A stretch of 64,000 nt of DNA from Aeromonas tecta (GCF_000820185.1 NZ_CDCA01000010.1:19009-83008), one strand, 5' to 3'. Shown: positions 8,137 through 19,926, counted from the stretch's first letter. The notes: a model not told the origin generated them from the letters alone. Numbers and translations: made by a program.

Positions 8137-9903
8137 ATGAGTTACCCAAGTGACGTTTCCAACTACGACAAATTTCCCGAAGTAAAGGTGAGGGGATTCG
8201 ATGACGCCGCCTGCCAGGGCTGGCTGAACATCGGCCAGCGCTTGCGTCAGGCTGTCGACACACTCGAAGGCGGCCGGAGAGTCCTGGTGATCGACTGCTA
8301 TCACGGGGTGGATCTGGCACAGCTCAAGACTTGGCTGGCAGAGTCGTTCAGTACTTTTCATCTGGTGGATACCGAAACGGCCCGCTGGCCGGAGGTGAAG
8401 ATCCTCGACATGCTGGATCGCTTCATCACCGACGATCGAGTGTTCGGGGTGCGGGCGCCGCACAAGCTGATTGAGTTTTTCGACCCGGCCAAGCTGGTCG
8501 CGCTGCAAGCCGAGATCGCGGCCATCGACGAGGGCTTGGTCGTGGTGCTGGGCTGCGGCGCCTCCCTGGTGCACCAGGGCGATGTGCGTGTCTACGCGGA
8601 TCTTGCCCGTTGGGAGATCCAGCAGCGTCTGCGTAACAAGGAGCTCGGCAACTGGGGGGCTGACAACGAAGATGAGGACATACTGCGCCGCTACAAGCGT
8701 GCCTTCTTCATCGAATGGCGGGTGTTCGATCGCCACAAGCTGGCACAGTTGCCGACCATCGATTTTCTGCTCGATACCAACTGCCGGGATGAACCGACCC
8801 TGGTCGAGGGCGACGCACTGCTGGCCGGTTTGAGCCAGGCCGCTTCCCAGCCGTTGCGGGTGGTGCCTTTCTTCGACCCCGGTGTCTGGGGGGGTCAGTG
8901 GATGAAACGCGTATGCGATCTGGATCCGACGGCTGACAACTACGCCTGGTGCTTCGATTGCGTGCCTGAAGAAAATAGCCTCTACCTGCGCTTTGGCACG
9001 GTGCGAGTCGAGATCCCCTCGCAAAACTTGGTGCTCCAGGAACCCCGTGCCCTGCTGGGTGAACGGGTGCATGCCCGCTTTGGCGCCGAGTTCCCCATCC
9101 GTTTCGATTTTCTCGACACCATGGGGGGGCAGCCCCTCAGCCTGCAGGTACACCCGCTGACCGAATACATTCAGCAAGAGTTCGGCATGCCCTATACCCA
9201 GGATGAGAGCTACTACATGCTGGATGCGGCGCCCGAGGCTTGCGTCTATCTGGGGACCAGAACAGGCATTGAACCGCAGGAGATGATAGGCGATCTGGAG
9301 GCCGCCCAGCGTGGGGAGAAAGCGTTTGATGATGAGCGCTTCGTCAACCGCTTCCCGGCCAAGAAGCACGACCACTTCCTGATCCCAGCGGGGACGGTGC
9401 ACTGTTCCGGCGCGGGCTCCATGGTGCTCGAGATCAGTGCGACGCCCTACATCTTCACCTTCAAGCTGTGGGATTGGGGACGACTTGGCCTCGATGGTGT
9501 GCCGCGGCCCATCCACCTTGAGCACGGCAGTCAGGTGATCCAGTGGGAGCGTGATACCCAGTGGACCAATGAGAACCTGGTCAACTGCATCGAGCCGGTT
9601 GCTGAGGGCGAGGGCTGGCGTGAAGAGCGCACCGGTCTGCACGAGCGTGAGTTCATCGAGACGCGTCGTCACTGGTTTAGGGTACCGGTAGAGCACGATA
9701 CCCAGGGCACAGTGCATGTGTTCAACCTGATCGAAGGGCGTGAAGCCACGGTGGAGAGCCCGGATAATGCCTTCGAACCCTATGTCGTGCATTACGCCGA
9801 GACCTTCATCATTCCGGCTTCGGTCGGGCGTTATCGGATCCGCCCGAGTGGCGAGAGCGAAGGCCAGGAAATTGCCACCATCAAGGCTTATGTCAGAGCC
9901 TGA
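8137..9903 (+). CDS. class I mannose-6-phosphate isomerase with extra N-terminal domain
   Basis: A 588-residue protein; ordinary ManA is ~390. The C-terminal ~330 residues carry type I PMI metal-site motifs: LSLQVHP (Gln337, His339), DESYY a little later, and IPAGTVH (His422). It should interconvert mannose 6-phosphate and fructose 6-phosphate in the cytoplasm. The first ~250 residues form a separate domain with RRVLVIDCYHGVD near residue 48 and GLVVVLGCGASL near 135. This looks like a nucleotide-kinase-type fold without a clear Walker A motif; that assignment is tentative. First gene of the mannoside operon, so it would take the mannose 6-phosphate produced by the GH38 enzyme. Confidence 0.85.
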   Translation: MSYPSDVSNYDKFPEVKVRGFDDAACQGWLNIGQRLRQAVDTLEGGRRVLVIDCYHGVDLAQLKTWLAESFSTFHLVDTETARWPEVKILDMLDRFITDDRVFGVRAPHKLIEFFDPAKLVALQAEIAAIDEGLVVVLGCGASLVHQGDVRVYADLARWEIQQRLRNKELGNWGADNEDEDILRRYKRAFFIEWRVFDRHKLAQLPTIDFLLDTNCRDEPTLVEGDALLAGLSQAASQPLRVVPFFDPGVWGGQWMKRVCDLDPTADNYAWCFDCVPEENSLYLRFGTVRVEIPSQNLVLQEPRALLGERVHARFGAEFPIRFDFLDTMGGQPLSLQVHPLTEYIQQEFGMPYTQDESYYMLDAAPEACVYLGTRTGIEPQEMIGDLEAAQRGEKAFDDERFVNRFPAKKHDHFLIPAGTVHCSGAGSMVLEISATPYIFTFKLWDWGRLGLDGVPRPIHLEHGSQVIQWERDTQWTNENLVNCIEPVAEGEGWREERTGLHEREFIETRRHWFRVPVEHDTQGTVHVFNLIEGREATVESPDNAFEPYVVHYAETFIIPASVGRYRIRPSGESEGQEIATIKAYVRA

Positions 9904-9947
9904 TATTTAAAATAACGTTCTGATTTATCCATAAATATTAACGTCGG

Positions 9948-9984
9948 GTTATCTGCCGTCCATTCCCTGTGTCTGGCAGATAAC
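9948..9984 (+). repeat. intergenic stem-loop between isomerase and PTS genes
   Basis: GTTATCTGCC (9948-9957) is a perfect 10-bp inverted repeat of GGCAGATAAC (9975-9984) with a 17-base loop and no T tract. It lies 30 bases before the PTS start, so an mRNA-stability or processing element, or a protein-binding palindrome, is more likely than a terminator. The motif TAACGT recurs three times around it. Confidence 0.6.
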
Positions 9985-10014
9985 GTCTGTGTCCCACTTA
10001 GCTTGGAAATAATT

Positions 10015-11718
10015 ATGAATAAGGCCTTGTTGAGTAAGTTGCAGTTCTTCGCGAAGTCGATGCTCTATGCTGCGACTTTTGTGTTGCCATTCGCCGCAAT
10101 GATGATTGCGATTGGCTCTGTTGGTATGAATGAATCCTTATTGGGCGGTATTCCAATACTGGGCTCGGCATTTGCCTTTATTGGTAAATATATGAATCTG
10201 GCCGGCTGGGTGGTGCTGGGTAACCTACCATTCTTCTTTGCCCTCTGTGTTGCTGCCGCGCTGACAAAAGAGAAACAAGCGGGCGCCATTGTGATTGCCG
10301 GATTGTTCTTCCTGACGTTCCATAAAATTCTGGGTGAACTGTCGCTGGTTTATTTCAGTCAGATAAAAGGCTTTACCGAAATATTGACGGTAACCGATCT
10401 GTTATCCCCGGAAAAGAACCCTGAATATTACAACCTGTTTGAAACCGTATTTGGTGTCGTCACCATGCGAGTCGGGGTCATCGGCGCCATCATCGTCGGT
10501 GCGCTGTCGGCCCATTTATGGGAAAAATACAAGACATTCGAGCGCCTGCCTATCTGGCTGGATTTTTTCAACGGTCAGCGTTTTACCGTGCTGGTCACCT
10601 TCGTGTATGCGCTGATCCTGGCGGGTATCATCCTGTTCGTCTGGCCGCTGATCGGTCTGGGCCTTGAGCATATCGCCCGCGCAGTAGAGCACTCAGGCTC
10701 CTTTGTTGCCCCCTTCTTCAAGACTTTCCTGGAAGTGGCGCTGCGGACTATCGGCATGCACCACATCACCAACTATGTCTTCGAATACACGCCCGTTGGC
10801 GGCACCCTCTATTCCACCCTGCAACAGGTGAATCTGGTCGGTATCGCCCAGGTTTGTCCTGCCCGTCTGGACGAGATCGTCAATCTGGTCAACCAGGGCC
10901 AGCAAGTGATGGCGATGGACGTGTTCAACAAGCCGAACATGTGCAACATCTTCTACGCGCAAGACATCACCGGCCTGTTTGCACTGCCCGGCGCCGCCAT
11001 CGGCATGTTCTTCGCTATTCCCAAGGAAAAACGTACCCAGAAAGTCAAAGCCCTCTACATCAGCACCACAGCGGCGGTGATTTTTACCGGCTTCGCCGAA
11101 CCACTGGAATTCATGTTCGTGCTGGTGTCGCCGATCCTCTATGTCGTGCATGTCCTGATGATCTCCACCTTCGCCATGATCCCCGATCTGCTCAGTTCCA
11201 TCCTGGGCGAGCAGGTGTTCACCTGGAAGTTGTTCGGACTGGTCAACGTGGTGGCCTCCGGCATTCTCCAGGTCGGTGTGGTACTGGGACGCTGGTGGGA
11301 ACTGGCCCTGTGGTTCATCGTCGGCCTGGGCATCACCGGTATTTATGCCGCCGTGTTCCGTTATCTGGTGGTGAAGTTTGACATCACCGTCTTTGGCCGT
11401 GAGCCGGATGCCGAGAAAGATGACGAGCCCAAGAAAGAGAGCATGCTCAGCAATATTGTCAGCAGTGACGAATCCAAGTTTGCCAAGATCGTCGAGGCAT
11501 TGGGCGGCGTCGATAACATCATCAACGTCGGAAACTGTTTCACCCGGCTGAGGGTGGAAGTGAAAGACCATACCTTGGTGAACGCCGAAAGGCGGGTCTG
11601 GATGAAGCTGGGCGCAATGGAAGTTGTGGTGCTCGAAGGTGGTGTGCAGGCCATTTATGGCGCCAGTGTCGACAGGCTCAGGGCACAGCTAGAAGATTAT
11701 ATTGCTACCCAAGCGTAA
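10015..11718 (+). CDS. PTS glucose-family transporter subunit IICB
   Basis: A 567-residue permease. The IIC part (~1-450) has about ten hydrophobic segments, with RTIGMHHITNYVF and ITTAAVIFTGFAEPLEFMFV-like motifs typical of the glucose/maltose/glucosamine family. The C-terminal IIB domain (~480-567) has the phosphorylation-site cysteine Cys508 in GNCFTRLRVEV. No IIA domain is fused or encoded nearby, so it probably relies on the general glucose IIA (Crr). TTG 10003 is in frame but ATG 10015 is better placed. The neighbours suggest an alpha-mannoside or manno-disaccharide as substrate. This differs from E. coli MngA, which is a fructose-family PTS. Confidence 0.88.
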   Translation: MNKALLSKLQFFAKSMLYAATFVLPFAAMMIAIGSVGMNESLLGGIPILGSAFAFIGKYMNLAGWVVLGNLPFFFALCVAAALTKEKQAGAIVIAGLFFLTFHKILGELSLVYFSQIKGFTEILTVTDLLSPEKNPEYYNLFETVFGVVTMRVGVIGAIIVGALSAHLWEKYKTFERLPIWLDFFNGQRFTVLVTFVYALILAGIILFVWPLIGLGLEHIARAVEHSGSFVAPFFKTFLEVALRTIGMHHITNYVFEYTPVGGTLYSTLQQVNLVGIAQVCPARLDEIVNLVNQGQQVMAMDVFNKPNMCNIFYAQDITGLFALPGAAIGMFFAIPKEKRTQKVKALYISTTAAVIFTGFAEPLEFMFVLVSPILYVVHVLMISTFAMIPDLLSSILGEQVFTWKLFGLVNVVASGILQVGVVLGRWWELALWFIVGLGITGIYAAVFRYLVVKFDITVFGREPDAEKDDEPKKESMLSNIVSSDESKFAKIVEALGGVDNIINVGNCFTRLRVEVKDHTLVNAERRVWMKLGAMEVVVLEGGVQAIYGASVDRLRAQLEDYIATQA

Positions 11719-11731
11719 TTATTTATTGAAC

Positions 11732-11751
11732 GGGGAGGGGAGCCTCTCCCC
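11732..11751 (+). repeat. intergenic stem-loop between PTS and GH38 genes
   Basis: GGGGAGGG (11732-11739) pairs with CTCTCCCC (11744-11751) through one G-U, with a 4-base loop. It ends 17 bases before the GH38 start and has no T tract. Confidence 0.5.
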
Positions 11752-11768
11752 CATAACGGCAAATAAAC

Positions 11769-14435
11769 ATGAATAGCGTAAATAAAATGAAAAAACTTGG
11801 TCATGTCGTTTATCAAACCCACTGGGATAACGAATGGTATTTTACCGACCGTGAATCTCAGGTACAGCTCACCTACCACATGCGTGAAACCATCAAGATG
11901 CTGGAAGAGGGGGTAGTTGATCATTTTTTATTGGATGGTCAAACCGCCATTGTGGAAGATTATCTCTCTGTTTGTCCGGAAGACCGCAGCAGACTGGAGA
12001 AACTGATTAAAGATAATCGGTTATTTATTGGACCCTGGCATACCCAGACCGAAACCTTTGCGGTTAGCGGCGAGTCCATGATAAATAATCTCCGCCTGGG
12101 GATTGAATATGCCAATAGCCTGGGCGGTTCGTCCATGGTCTCTTATTTGCCGGACAGTTTTGGTCATCCGGTGGATTTCCCGCAGATATTCAACGGGGTT
12201 GGTATCACCAAGTTCTCGTTTCGCCGTGGCATGGGCGATAAACACGGCCTGCCGACGGAGTTCTTCTGGGATGGCCCCGGTGGCAGCCGTGTCATCACCA
12301 ACGTGCTGATCGATGGGTATGGCTGGTCTTATGATCCCTTCTTCAGTGGCAAGCTGCTGTCCAAGGATCTGGCATCCGAGTGCAAGACCAATACCCTGAC
12401 TCCGCTTGAATTGATCGCCAGCAAGTCTCCGTTTGACGAGTTCTTGCTCACCATGGGCAACGATCAGACGCCGATCCGGCGGGACTTCAAGGAGCAGCTC
12501 GCGGCTTACAATGCCCAGTCTGATGAATATCACTTTGTTGAGACGACCTTCGATCAATATTTCGAGCGCCTGCAAGCCGAATGCGGTGACACATTGCCGC
12601 ATTATTACGGCGAGTTCCTGGACACCCAATATTCGCGTGTGCACAAGTCCATCAACTCGGTGCGCTACGACATCAAGCAGTTGCAAGACAAGATAGAGCG
12701 GCTGATGACCTACAACGTCCAGCCCCTGATGGTCATGGCGGACAAGCTGGGTCTGCCTTGGGAGCAAGGGCTGGTTGACGAGATATGGCGGCTGCTGGCC
12801 CGTGCCCAGACCCACAGTGTCTGCACCAATACCGACAGAACGAATGCGCGCATCTTTGAGCGCCTGAAGATGGCCCATGAGCTCGCCGAGAGCACTCATG
12901 TCTATCTGCTGCGCAAGCTGGCGCTGAGCTGCGATATTCAGGCGGGCCGTTCTCCTCTGATCCTGGTCAATTCTCTGCCAGTGGCCGAGCAGGTCAGCGC
13001 GAGATATCGCGTCTTTACCGCCAGTGCCGATTTCAGTCTCTGGTTTGGTAACGAGCAGCTTGCCTATTGCGTCGTCGAGCAGACGCGCGACTATGGTGGC
13101 ATCTGGCGCAAGGACGCTGCGCTGCACGATGAGAAAAAATACTATTACCTGACCGAGATCGAAGTCGCGGTCGAGTTGCCGGCCTTTGGCTACAAGGTCA
13201 TCGAGGTGGCCGACGGGGTTGAGTCAACCGCCCGCAGCCTGGCCAACAGCTCGGCAGCGACCACCATGGGGAATGAGTACTATCAACTCACGGTGGAGGC
13301 GGGCCAGATCAATCTGCTCGATCGCCGCCTCGGAAAAACCTTCATCAATGCCCTCAGCTTTGAGAATGATGGGGATGCGGGTGACAACTATGATCACTGC
13401 CCAGCGGAGCAAGACTGGGCCATCGCGCTCGATTTCACTGGCGCCCAGGTGAGCGTCGAAACGCATCTGCACTCTCAGGTCATGAACATCCGTGGTGAAT
13501 GGCGGGTACCAAAGGATCTGGCCAATCGGGCCATGAAAAAAGCCGATCAACCCTTGCCGTTCAGCCTGGCCCTCACCCTGAAAGAGGGGTCTGATGTCAT
13601 CGAGATGAACCTGACCCTCGTTAACAAGAGCCTCAACCACCGGCTGCGTCTGCTGGTCAATAGCCAGATTGCCAGCCGTTTCTCCCGCGCCGGTACCCAG
13701 TTCTTTGAAGTCGAGCGTGATACCCAGCCGGCGGAGCTCGCTGACTGGCGTGAGAAAGGGTTCGTGGAAGAACCGACCACCACCGAGCCGCTGCTCAACT
13801 ATGTGTCGCTGATTGGCGATCGCTATTACACCTCCGTCTTCACTCATGGCTGCAAAGAGTATCAGGTCGTGGGCGCTGACTTCGATCGATTGGCCATCAC
13901 CCTGTTCCGCGCCTGCGGGTATTTCGGCCTGCCGGATCTGTCCCGCCGCCCTGGTCGCGCCAGTGGACTGGCGGAAAAACTCATTGAAACGCCGGACAGC
14001 CAGCTGCAAAAAACGCTGACCTTCGATCTGGCCCTGCATATTGGCGAGTCCTATCAGGCCAATAAGGTGAGACGGCGTTATGTGAGCTTTGCCAAACAGC
14101 AGGCTTATTATCATGAGCAATCGCTGTCTCGCACCGGGGAATTTAATATCAGTTATTTCCATACCAATCCGCTGGACTTCAAGGTACCAAATTACTTTAG
14201 CCTGGGTTCCCTGACAGGGTCCGAGGCGGTATTCAGCAGTTTGGTAAAAGGGATTGAAGGGGGTTATTTGTTGCGACTGTACAATGCCGAGGCGCGAGAC
14301 GTTGCTGTTGGCAAATTTACCTCAACGGAAAATCTGGGAATAGCGGCAGTGACCAATATGTTGGGGCGTGAAGCCACTCCTGCCAATATAGCCACCTTGT
14401 CATCTGGACAGAACAATACCTACCTCATGGCGTAA
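11769..14435 (+). CDS. GH38 alpha-mannosidase (MngB-like)
   Basis: An 888-residue glycoside hydrolase family 38 enzyme, similar in length to E. coli MngB (mannosylglycerate hydrolase). Visible features are the zinc-binding HxD in YQTHWDNEWYF (His18, Asp20), the nucleophile region YLPDSFGHP (Asp129), and FRRGMGDKHGLPTEFFWDGPGG. The C-terminal half is the beta-sandwich region. There is no signal peptide, so it acts in the cytoplasm on an imported substrate. Next to a PTS permease and a mannose-6-phosphate isomerase, it probably cleaves a 6-phosphorylated alpha-mannoside to mannose 6-phosphate plus an aglycone. The aglycone is not predictable; mannosylglycerate and manno-oligosaccharides are both possible. 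Confidence 0.92.
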   Translation: MNSVNKMKKLGHVVYQTHWDNEWYFTDRESQVQLTYHMRETIKMLEEGVVDHFLLDGQTAIVEDYLSVCPEDRSRLEKLIKDNRLFIGPWHTQTETFAVSGESMINNLRLGIEYANSLGGSSMVSYLPDSFGHPVDFPQIFNGVGITKFSFRRGMGDKHGLPTEFFWDGPGGSRVITNVLIDGYGWSYDPFFSGKLLSKDLASECKTNTLTPLELIASKSPFDEFLLTMGNDQTPIRRDFKEQLAAYNAQSDEYHFVETTFDQYFERLQAECGDTLPHYYGEFLDTQYSRVHKSINSVRYDIKQLQDKIERLMTYNVQPLMVMADKLGLPWEQGLVDEIWRLLARAQTHSVCTNTDRTNARIFERLKMAHELAESTHVYLLRKLALSCDIQAGRSPLILVNSLPVAEQVSARYRVFTASADFSLWFGNEQLAYCVVEQTRDYGGIWRKDAALHDEKKYYYLTEIEVAVELPAFGYKVIEVADGVESTARSLANSSAATTMGNEYYQLTVEAGQINLLDRRLGKTFINALSFENDGDAGDNYDHCPAEQDWAIALDFTGAQVSVETHLHSQVMNIRGEWRVPKDLANRAMKKADQPLPFSLALTLKEGSDVIEMNLTLVNKSLNHRLRLLVNSQIASRFSRAGTQFFEVERDTQPAELADWREKGFVEEPTTTEPLLNYVSLIGDRYYTSVFTHGCKEYQVVGADFDRLAITLFRACGYFGLPDLSRRPGRASGLAEKLIETPDSQLQKTLTFDLALHIGESYQANKVRRRYVSFAKQQAYYHEQSLSRTGEFNISYFHTNPLDFKVPNYFSLGSLTGSEAVFSSLVKGIEGGYLLRLYNAEARDVAVGKFTSTENLGIAAVTNMLGREATPANIATLSSGQNNTYLMA

Positions 14436-14440
14436 CAAAG

Positions 14441-14466
14441 TGGGAGGAGGCATGGGCCTCCTCCCA
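14441..14466 (+). repeat. intergenic stem-loop between GH38 and MFS genes
   Basis: TGGGAGGAGGC (14441-14451) and GCCTCCTCCCA (14456-14466) form a perfect 11-bp stem with a 4-base loop, five bases after the GH38 stop. There is no T tract. It would protect the upstream mRNA from 3' exonucleases or reduce read-through. Confidence 0.6.
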
Positions 14467-14506
14467 TCACCGCCAATGAATGTAAAATAATGAGTCATCA
14501 ATCTTC

Positions 14507-17051
<2,545 letters not shown>

Positions 17052-17104
17052 GCGCGAGTGGCCATGATGCGTTGAGCTGATGTGAGCATCGGCAAGACAG
17101 GAGA

Positions 17105-17133
17105 GTGGTGGTCAATGGGGTATTGGCCACCAC
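17105..17133. repeat. strong stem-loop downstream of the porin gene
   Basis: GTGGTGGTCAAT (17105-17116) pairs with ATTGGCCACCAC (17122-17133), 12 bp with one G-U and a 5-base loop. Only a weak T-rich tail follows. It may end most porin transcripts or partly insulate the mutarotase gene. Confidence 0.55.
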
Positions 17134-17253
17134 AGCTTTAAATTGAATACATATGGGGCCCGGGAGTATTCGGCTTGTCCAGTCATCGCTTTCCTTCCTG
17201 CTGCAAGGCCGCTGCACCTCGATTTTTCAACCCCATCGAACACAGGAATTCTC

Positions 17254-18120
17254 ATGCAATCCACCCGCGTTCTAACCCGCCATTGCGCTTTGTGCCACGA
17301 TGTGGACGGGCTGCCCTTGCTCTGTATTGACAATGCCTATGCCAAGGCGAAAATCAGCCTGTTTGGCGCCCACCTGTTGAGCTATCAGCGTCATGATGAG
17401 CCCGATGCCATCTGGTTGAGTGACAAGGCGGTGCTGAATGGCAGCAGGCCTATCCGGGGGGGGATCCCCATCTGCTGGCCCTGGTTTGGCCCGGCGCCCG
17501 CCCGAGTCGGCAGTGGCAAGCCTGCCCACGGCTTCGCTCGTACTTCCTTGTGGACGCTCGATGGGGTCACCGATCACGCATATGGCACCCTGGTACATCT
17601 CTCTCTGCGTGACAACGACACCACCCGCGCCCTCTGGCCCCACGCGTTCGAGCTGGCGCTGGATGTGCTGATAAGCACCTCGCTCTCACTGACACTGATC
17701 ACCCGCAATACCGGCAATGTTCCACTTGTTTACAACGGGGCCCTGCATAGCTATCTGCAGATCAGCGCGCCAGAGAACGTCAGCCTAACCGGGTTGGGCG
17801 AGCCTTACTCTCGGATCTTGGTTGCTCAACAGGGCCGCCAACAGGGCGCCTTGAGGCTATCCGAGGCCATTGATCGCATCTATCACCAACCCGAGGCCAT
17901 GATCACCCTCAGCGATGGCAAGCGCACCATCCGGGTGACGAGCCAGCACCATGACAGCGTGGTGGTCTGGACGCCCTGGCTGGAAGGCGCCATGGCCATC
18001 GACGACATGAGCACTCACGGTTATCGCACCATGTTGTGCGCCGAGGCGGCTATCACCGACCCTGCGGGGGTGACTATTTTGCCGAATGAGGAGCACAGTC
18101 TGTCTACCCTGATTTGCTAG
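17254..18120 (+). CDS. D-hexose-6-phosphate mutarotase (YeaD-like)
   Basis: A 288-residue member of the aldose 1-epimerase superfamily. The hallmark RGGIPICWPWFGP motif lies at ~67-79 and a catalytic His in AHGFARTSLW at ~91. These place it with glucose-6-phosphate 1-epimerase (YeaD), which interconverts anomers of hexose 6-phosphates. An in-frame start at 17143 is upstream, but AGGA at 17244-17247 supports ATG 17254. It follows the mannoside operon on the same strand; a retaining GH38 would release alpha-mannose 6-phosphate, which the mutarotase could equilibrate for the isomerase. Co-transcription is uncertain because of the strong hairpin at 17105. Confidence 0.85.
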   Translation: MQSTRVLTRHCALCHDVDGLPLLCIDNAYAKAKISLFGAHLLSYQRHDEPDAIWLSDKAVLNGSRPIRGGIPICWPWFGPAPARVGSGKPAHGFARTSLWTLDGVTDHAYGTLVHLSLRDNDTTRALWPHAFELALDVLISTSLSLTLITRNTGNVPLVYNGALHSYLQISAPENVSLTGLGEPYSRILVAQQGRQQGALRLSEAIDRIYHQPEAMITLSDGKRTIRVTSQHHDSVVVWTPWLEGAMAIDDMSTHGYRTMLCAEAAITDPAGVTILPNEEHSLSTLIC

Positions 18121-18213
18121 CCCTGAGTTATCGGCTCAGGCGGATCCGTCGCCCCCAGGCGATCGCTTGCCCGGTGGAACATGATGCGCATTGCGTGGAT
18201 GAATAAAACGGAT

Positions 18214-18237
18214 AAACAAAAGGGCACCCAGGTGCCC
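18214..18237 (-). terminator. terminator of yegP
   Basis: On the minus strand GGGCACC and GGTGCCC form a stem followed by TTTTGTTTA. It lies 32 bases beyond the yegP stop. Confidence 0.7.
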
Positions 18238-18268
18238 ATTGCAATCAAACCGAGTCAGGCTTATGCCG

Positions 18269-18607
18269 TCATGGCTGAGCGGTCAGATCCTTGATGGTCT
18301 GGGTCGGCCCGTTGGTCTGCACCGACTGGATGCCGTTCTGGGCCGATGCCTTGCTGGCGTACATCTGGCTGGAGCCGATGACCTGATGATTCTTGGCCTT
18401 CAGATTGAAGTGGTACTGGCCATTGGTCGCCTCTTTCAGATCGTATTGCCCTGCATCCGGCGCATTGGTCTGGACCGAGGCAATGCCGCTCTGCGCCGCC
18501 GCCTTGGTGGTGTACATCTCGCTGTTCAGGATGACCTGATCGTTGCCCGCCTTGAGCACAAAATAAAATTGGTCATTCTTCGCCAGTTTCAGTTCATAGC
18601 TTCCCAT
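18269..18607 (-). CDS. yegP: YegP family DUF1508 protein
   Basis: A 112-residue protein made of two DUF1508 repeats. Each contains a strand set such as FYFVLKAGNDQVILNSEMYTTKAAAQSGIASVQTN and its second copy FNLKAKNHQVIGSSQMYASKASAQNGIQSVQTN (described here as ~35-residue units). The family, also called UPF0339, is small and cytoplasmic and has no proven function. The ATG at 18607 is chosen because GAGAGGAAG precedes it. It is transcribed alone, with its own terminator. Confidence 0.9.
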   Translation of the reverse strand: MGSYELKLAKNDQFYFVLKAGNDQVILNSEMYTTKAAAQSGIASVQTNAPDAGQYDLKEATNGQYHFNLKAKNHQVIGSSQMYASKASAQNGIQSVQTNGPTQTIKDLTAQP

Positions 18608-18888
18608 CTTCCTCTCCATGTCATTGGCTATCGAGCCTCTTATGCTAGTTCGTTTTGCCTGACATGATGTGAGGTGGGTTCCAAATGCTGCATATTTTCA
18701 GCCAGGCATGGGGCGTTTTCGCGTCACGCCGCTGAACCTGGGGGAGGGTGGCCGTGTCACGCAATTCGACGTGGATAAACAACTGCAAAACAGGAAGTTT
18801 TGAATCGTATGGAGCTGTCTTTAGTCATGGATGTAGAGCTTTCAAGAAGTGATTTTGATAGGTGTGACATATCCCACTGGTGGTGGGG

Positions 18889-19776
18889 TCATGCTGATGG
18901 CATGTCTAGAAAGGCCTGCATGGCCGGGGTGACGCTGTGTTTGCGGGTGATAAAGGCGGTGGTGCCCGCCTCCACATCGGCCAGCGGCTGGCAGTGCACC
19001 TTGAACAGCTGATTGGCGGTGTTGGCGATGCCGGCACTGACCACGGCGGTGCCCAGGCCGTGGCTCACCGCATTGATCAGGTGGAACAGGGAGTCGGTCT
19101 CGAGCACCGGCTTGAAGCTCAGCTGCTGGCGGGCGGCGGCTTGGTCGAAATAGTGGCGAAACTGCATGGTCTTGCTTGGCAGGATCAGGGGGCGAGATTG
19201 CAGATCGGCCAGTTGCAGAGGCTCGAGGTGGCCGCCGCGATGATCCCTAAGGGGCTGGGGGCTGAGCACCGCCATCGGGTTGGCATGGCGCAGCTGCACC
19301 TCCAGAGAGCGGCGCTGGTTGTCGGTGAGCAAGTCGTCAAACCCGAGCCCGATGTCGGTCTGGTGCAGATCCAGTTGTTCGAGCAAGGTGCCGTGGGTCA
19401 TCACCGACAGGCGCAGGGTGACGTTGGGAAAGGCATCATTGAAGCGTTTGAGCAGCGGCATGATGTCGATGCTCGACTGGGGCACGATGCCGATGCGCAG
19501 GGAGCCGGAGAGTTCACCGCTGAACAGGCTCAGCTCCTGGCGCATGGAGTCCTGTTCGAGCAGCATGCGCTCGGCGTGGCGCAGCACCACCTCGCCTGCC
19601 GGAGTCAGTGCCACGAACTGGCTGTTGCGCACCACCAGTTCGGTGCCGAGGGATTTTTCCAGGTTGGTGATGCTGGCCGACAGTGTCGGTTGGGTAATGA
19701 AGCAGGCTTTGGCCGCCTTGGCGAAGTGGCGATGCTGAGCCAGCTCGTAAAAGTAACGTAACTGATTGATATTCAT
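18889..19776 (-). CDS. LysR-family regulator divergent from fdhD
   Basis: A 295-residue LysR-type protein. The N-terminal winged helix reads NINQLRYFYELAQHRHFAKAAKACF then TQPTLSASITNLEKSLG, followed by a substrate-binding domain. ATG 19776 is chosen over the upstream in-frame ATG because it gives the normal LysR N-terminus. It is divergent from fdhD and the YdeP-type oxidoreductase gene, and the gap holds a T-N11-A palindrome at 19840-19854. This makes it the probable activator of that pair. The effector is unknown. Confidence 0.9.
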   Translation of the reverse strand: MNINQLRYFYELAQHRHFAKAAKACFITQPTLSASITNLEKSLGTELVVRNSQFVALTPAGEVVLRHAERMLLEQDSMRQELSLFSGELSGSLRIGIVPQSSIDIMPLLKRFNDAFPNVTLRLSVMTHGTLLEQLDLHQTDIGLGFDDLLTDNQRRSLEVQLRHANPMAVLSPQPLRDHRGGHLEPLQLADLQSRPLILPSKTMQFRHYFDQAAARQQLSFKPVLETDSLFHLINAVSHGLGTAVVSAGIANTANQLFKVHCQPLADVEAGTTAFITRKHSVTPAMQAFLDMPSA

Positions 19777-19839
19777 TGATGGTATGCAGATGGTGCCATT
19801 GATGGGTGACAAATTTAATCAATTGCGACACCATCGGCA

Positions 19840-19854
19840 ATAGAGTTGCTCTAT
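19840..19854. promoter_or_regulatory. LysR-type operator upstream of fdhD
   Basis: ATAGAG-TTG-CTCTAT is a perfect 6-bp inverted repeat with T19841 and A19853 in the T-N11-A arrangement expected for LysR boxes. It lies between the divergent regulator and fdhD. Confidence 0.6.
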
Positions 19855-19926
19855 GGGCGAATAGATTTGTTTCATTGGTTTTGCCAACGAGAGTTATTTA
19901 AACTTGATTCTCTGATACATTTTTAA

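Noticed and set aside
8098..9792. 564-codon minus-strand frame opposite the isomerase gene
   Set aside because: No ribosome site or domain; the sense frame has PMI zinc-site motifs.
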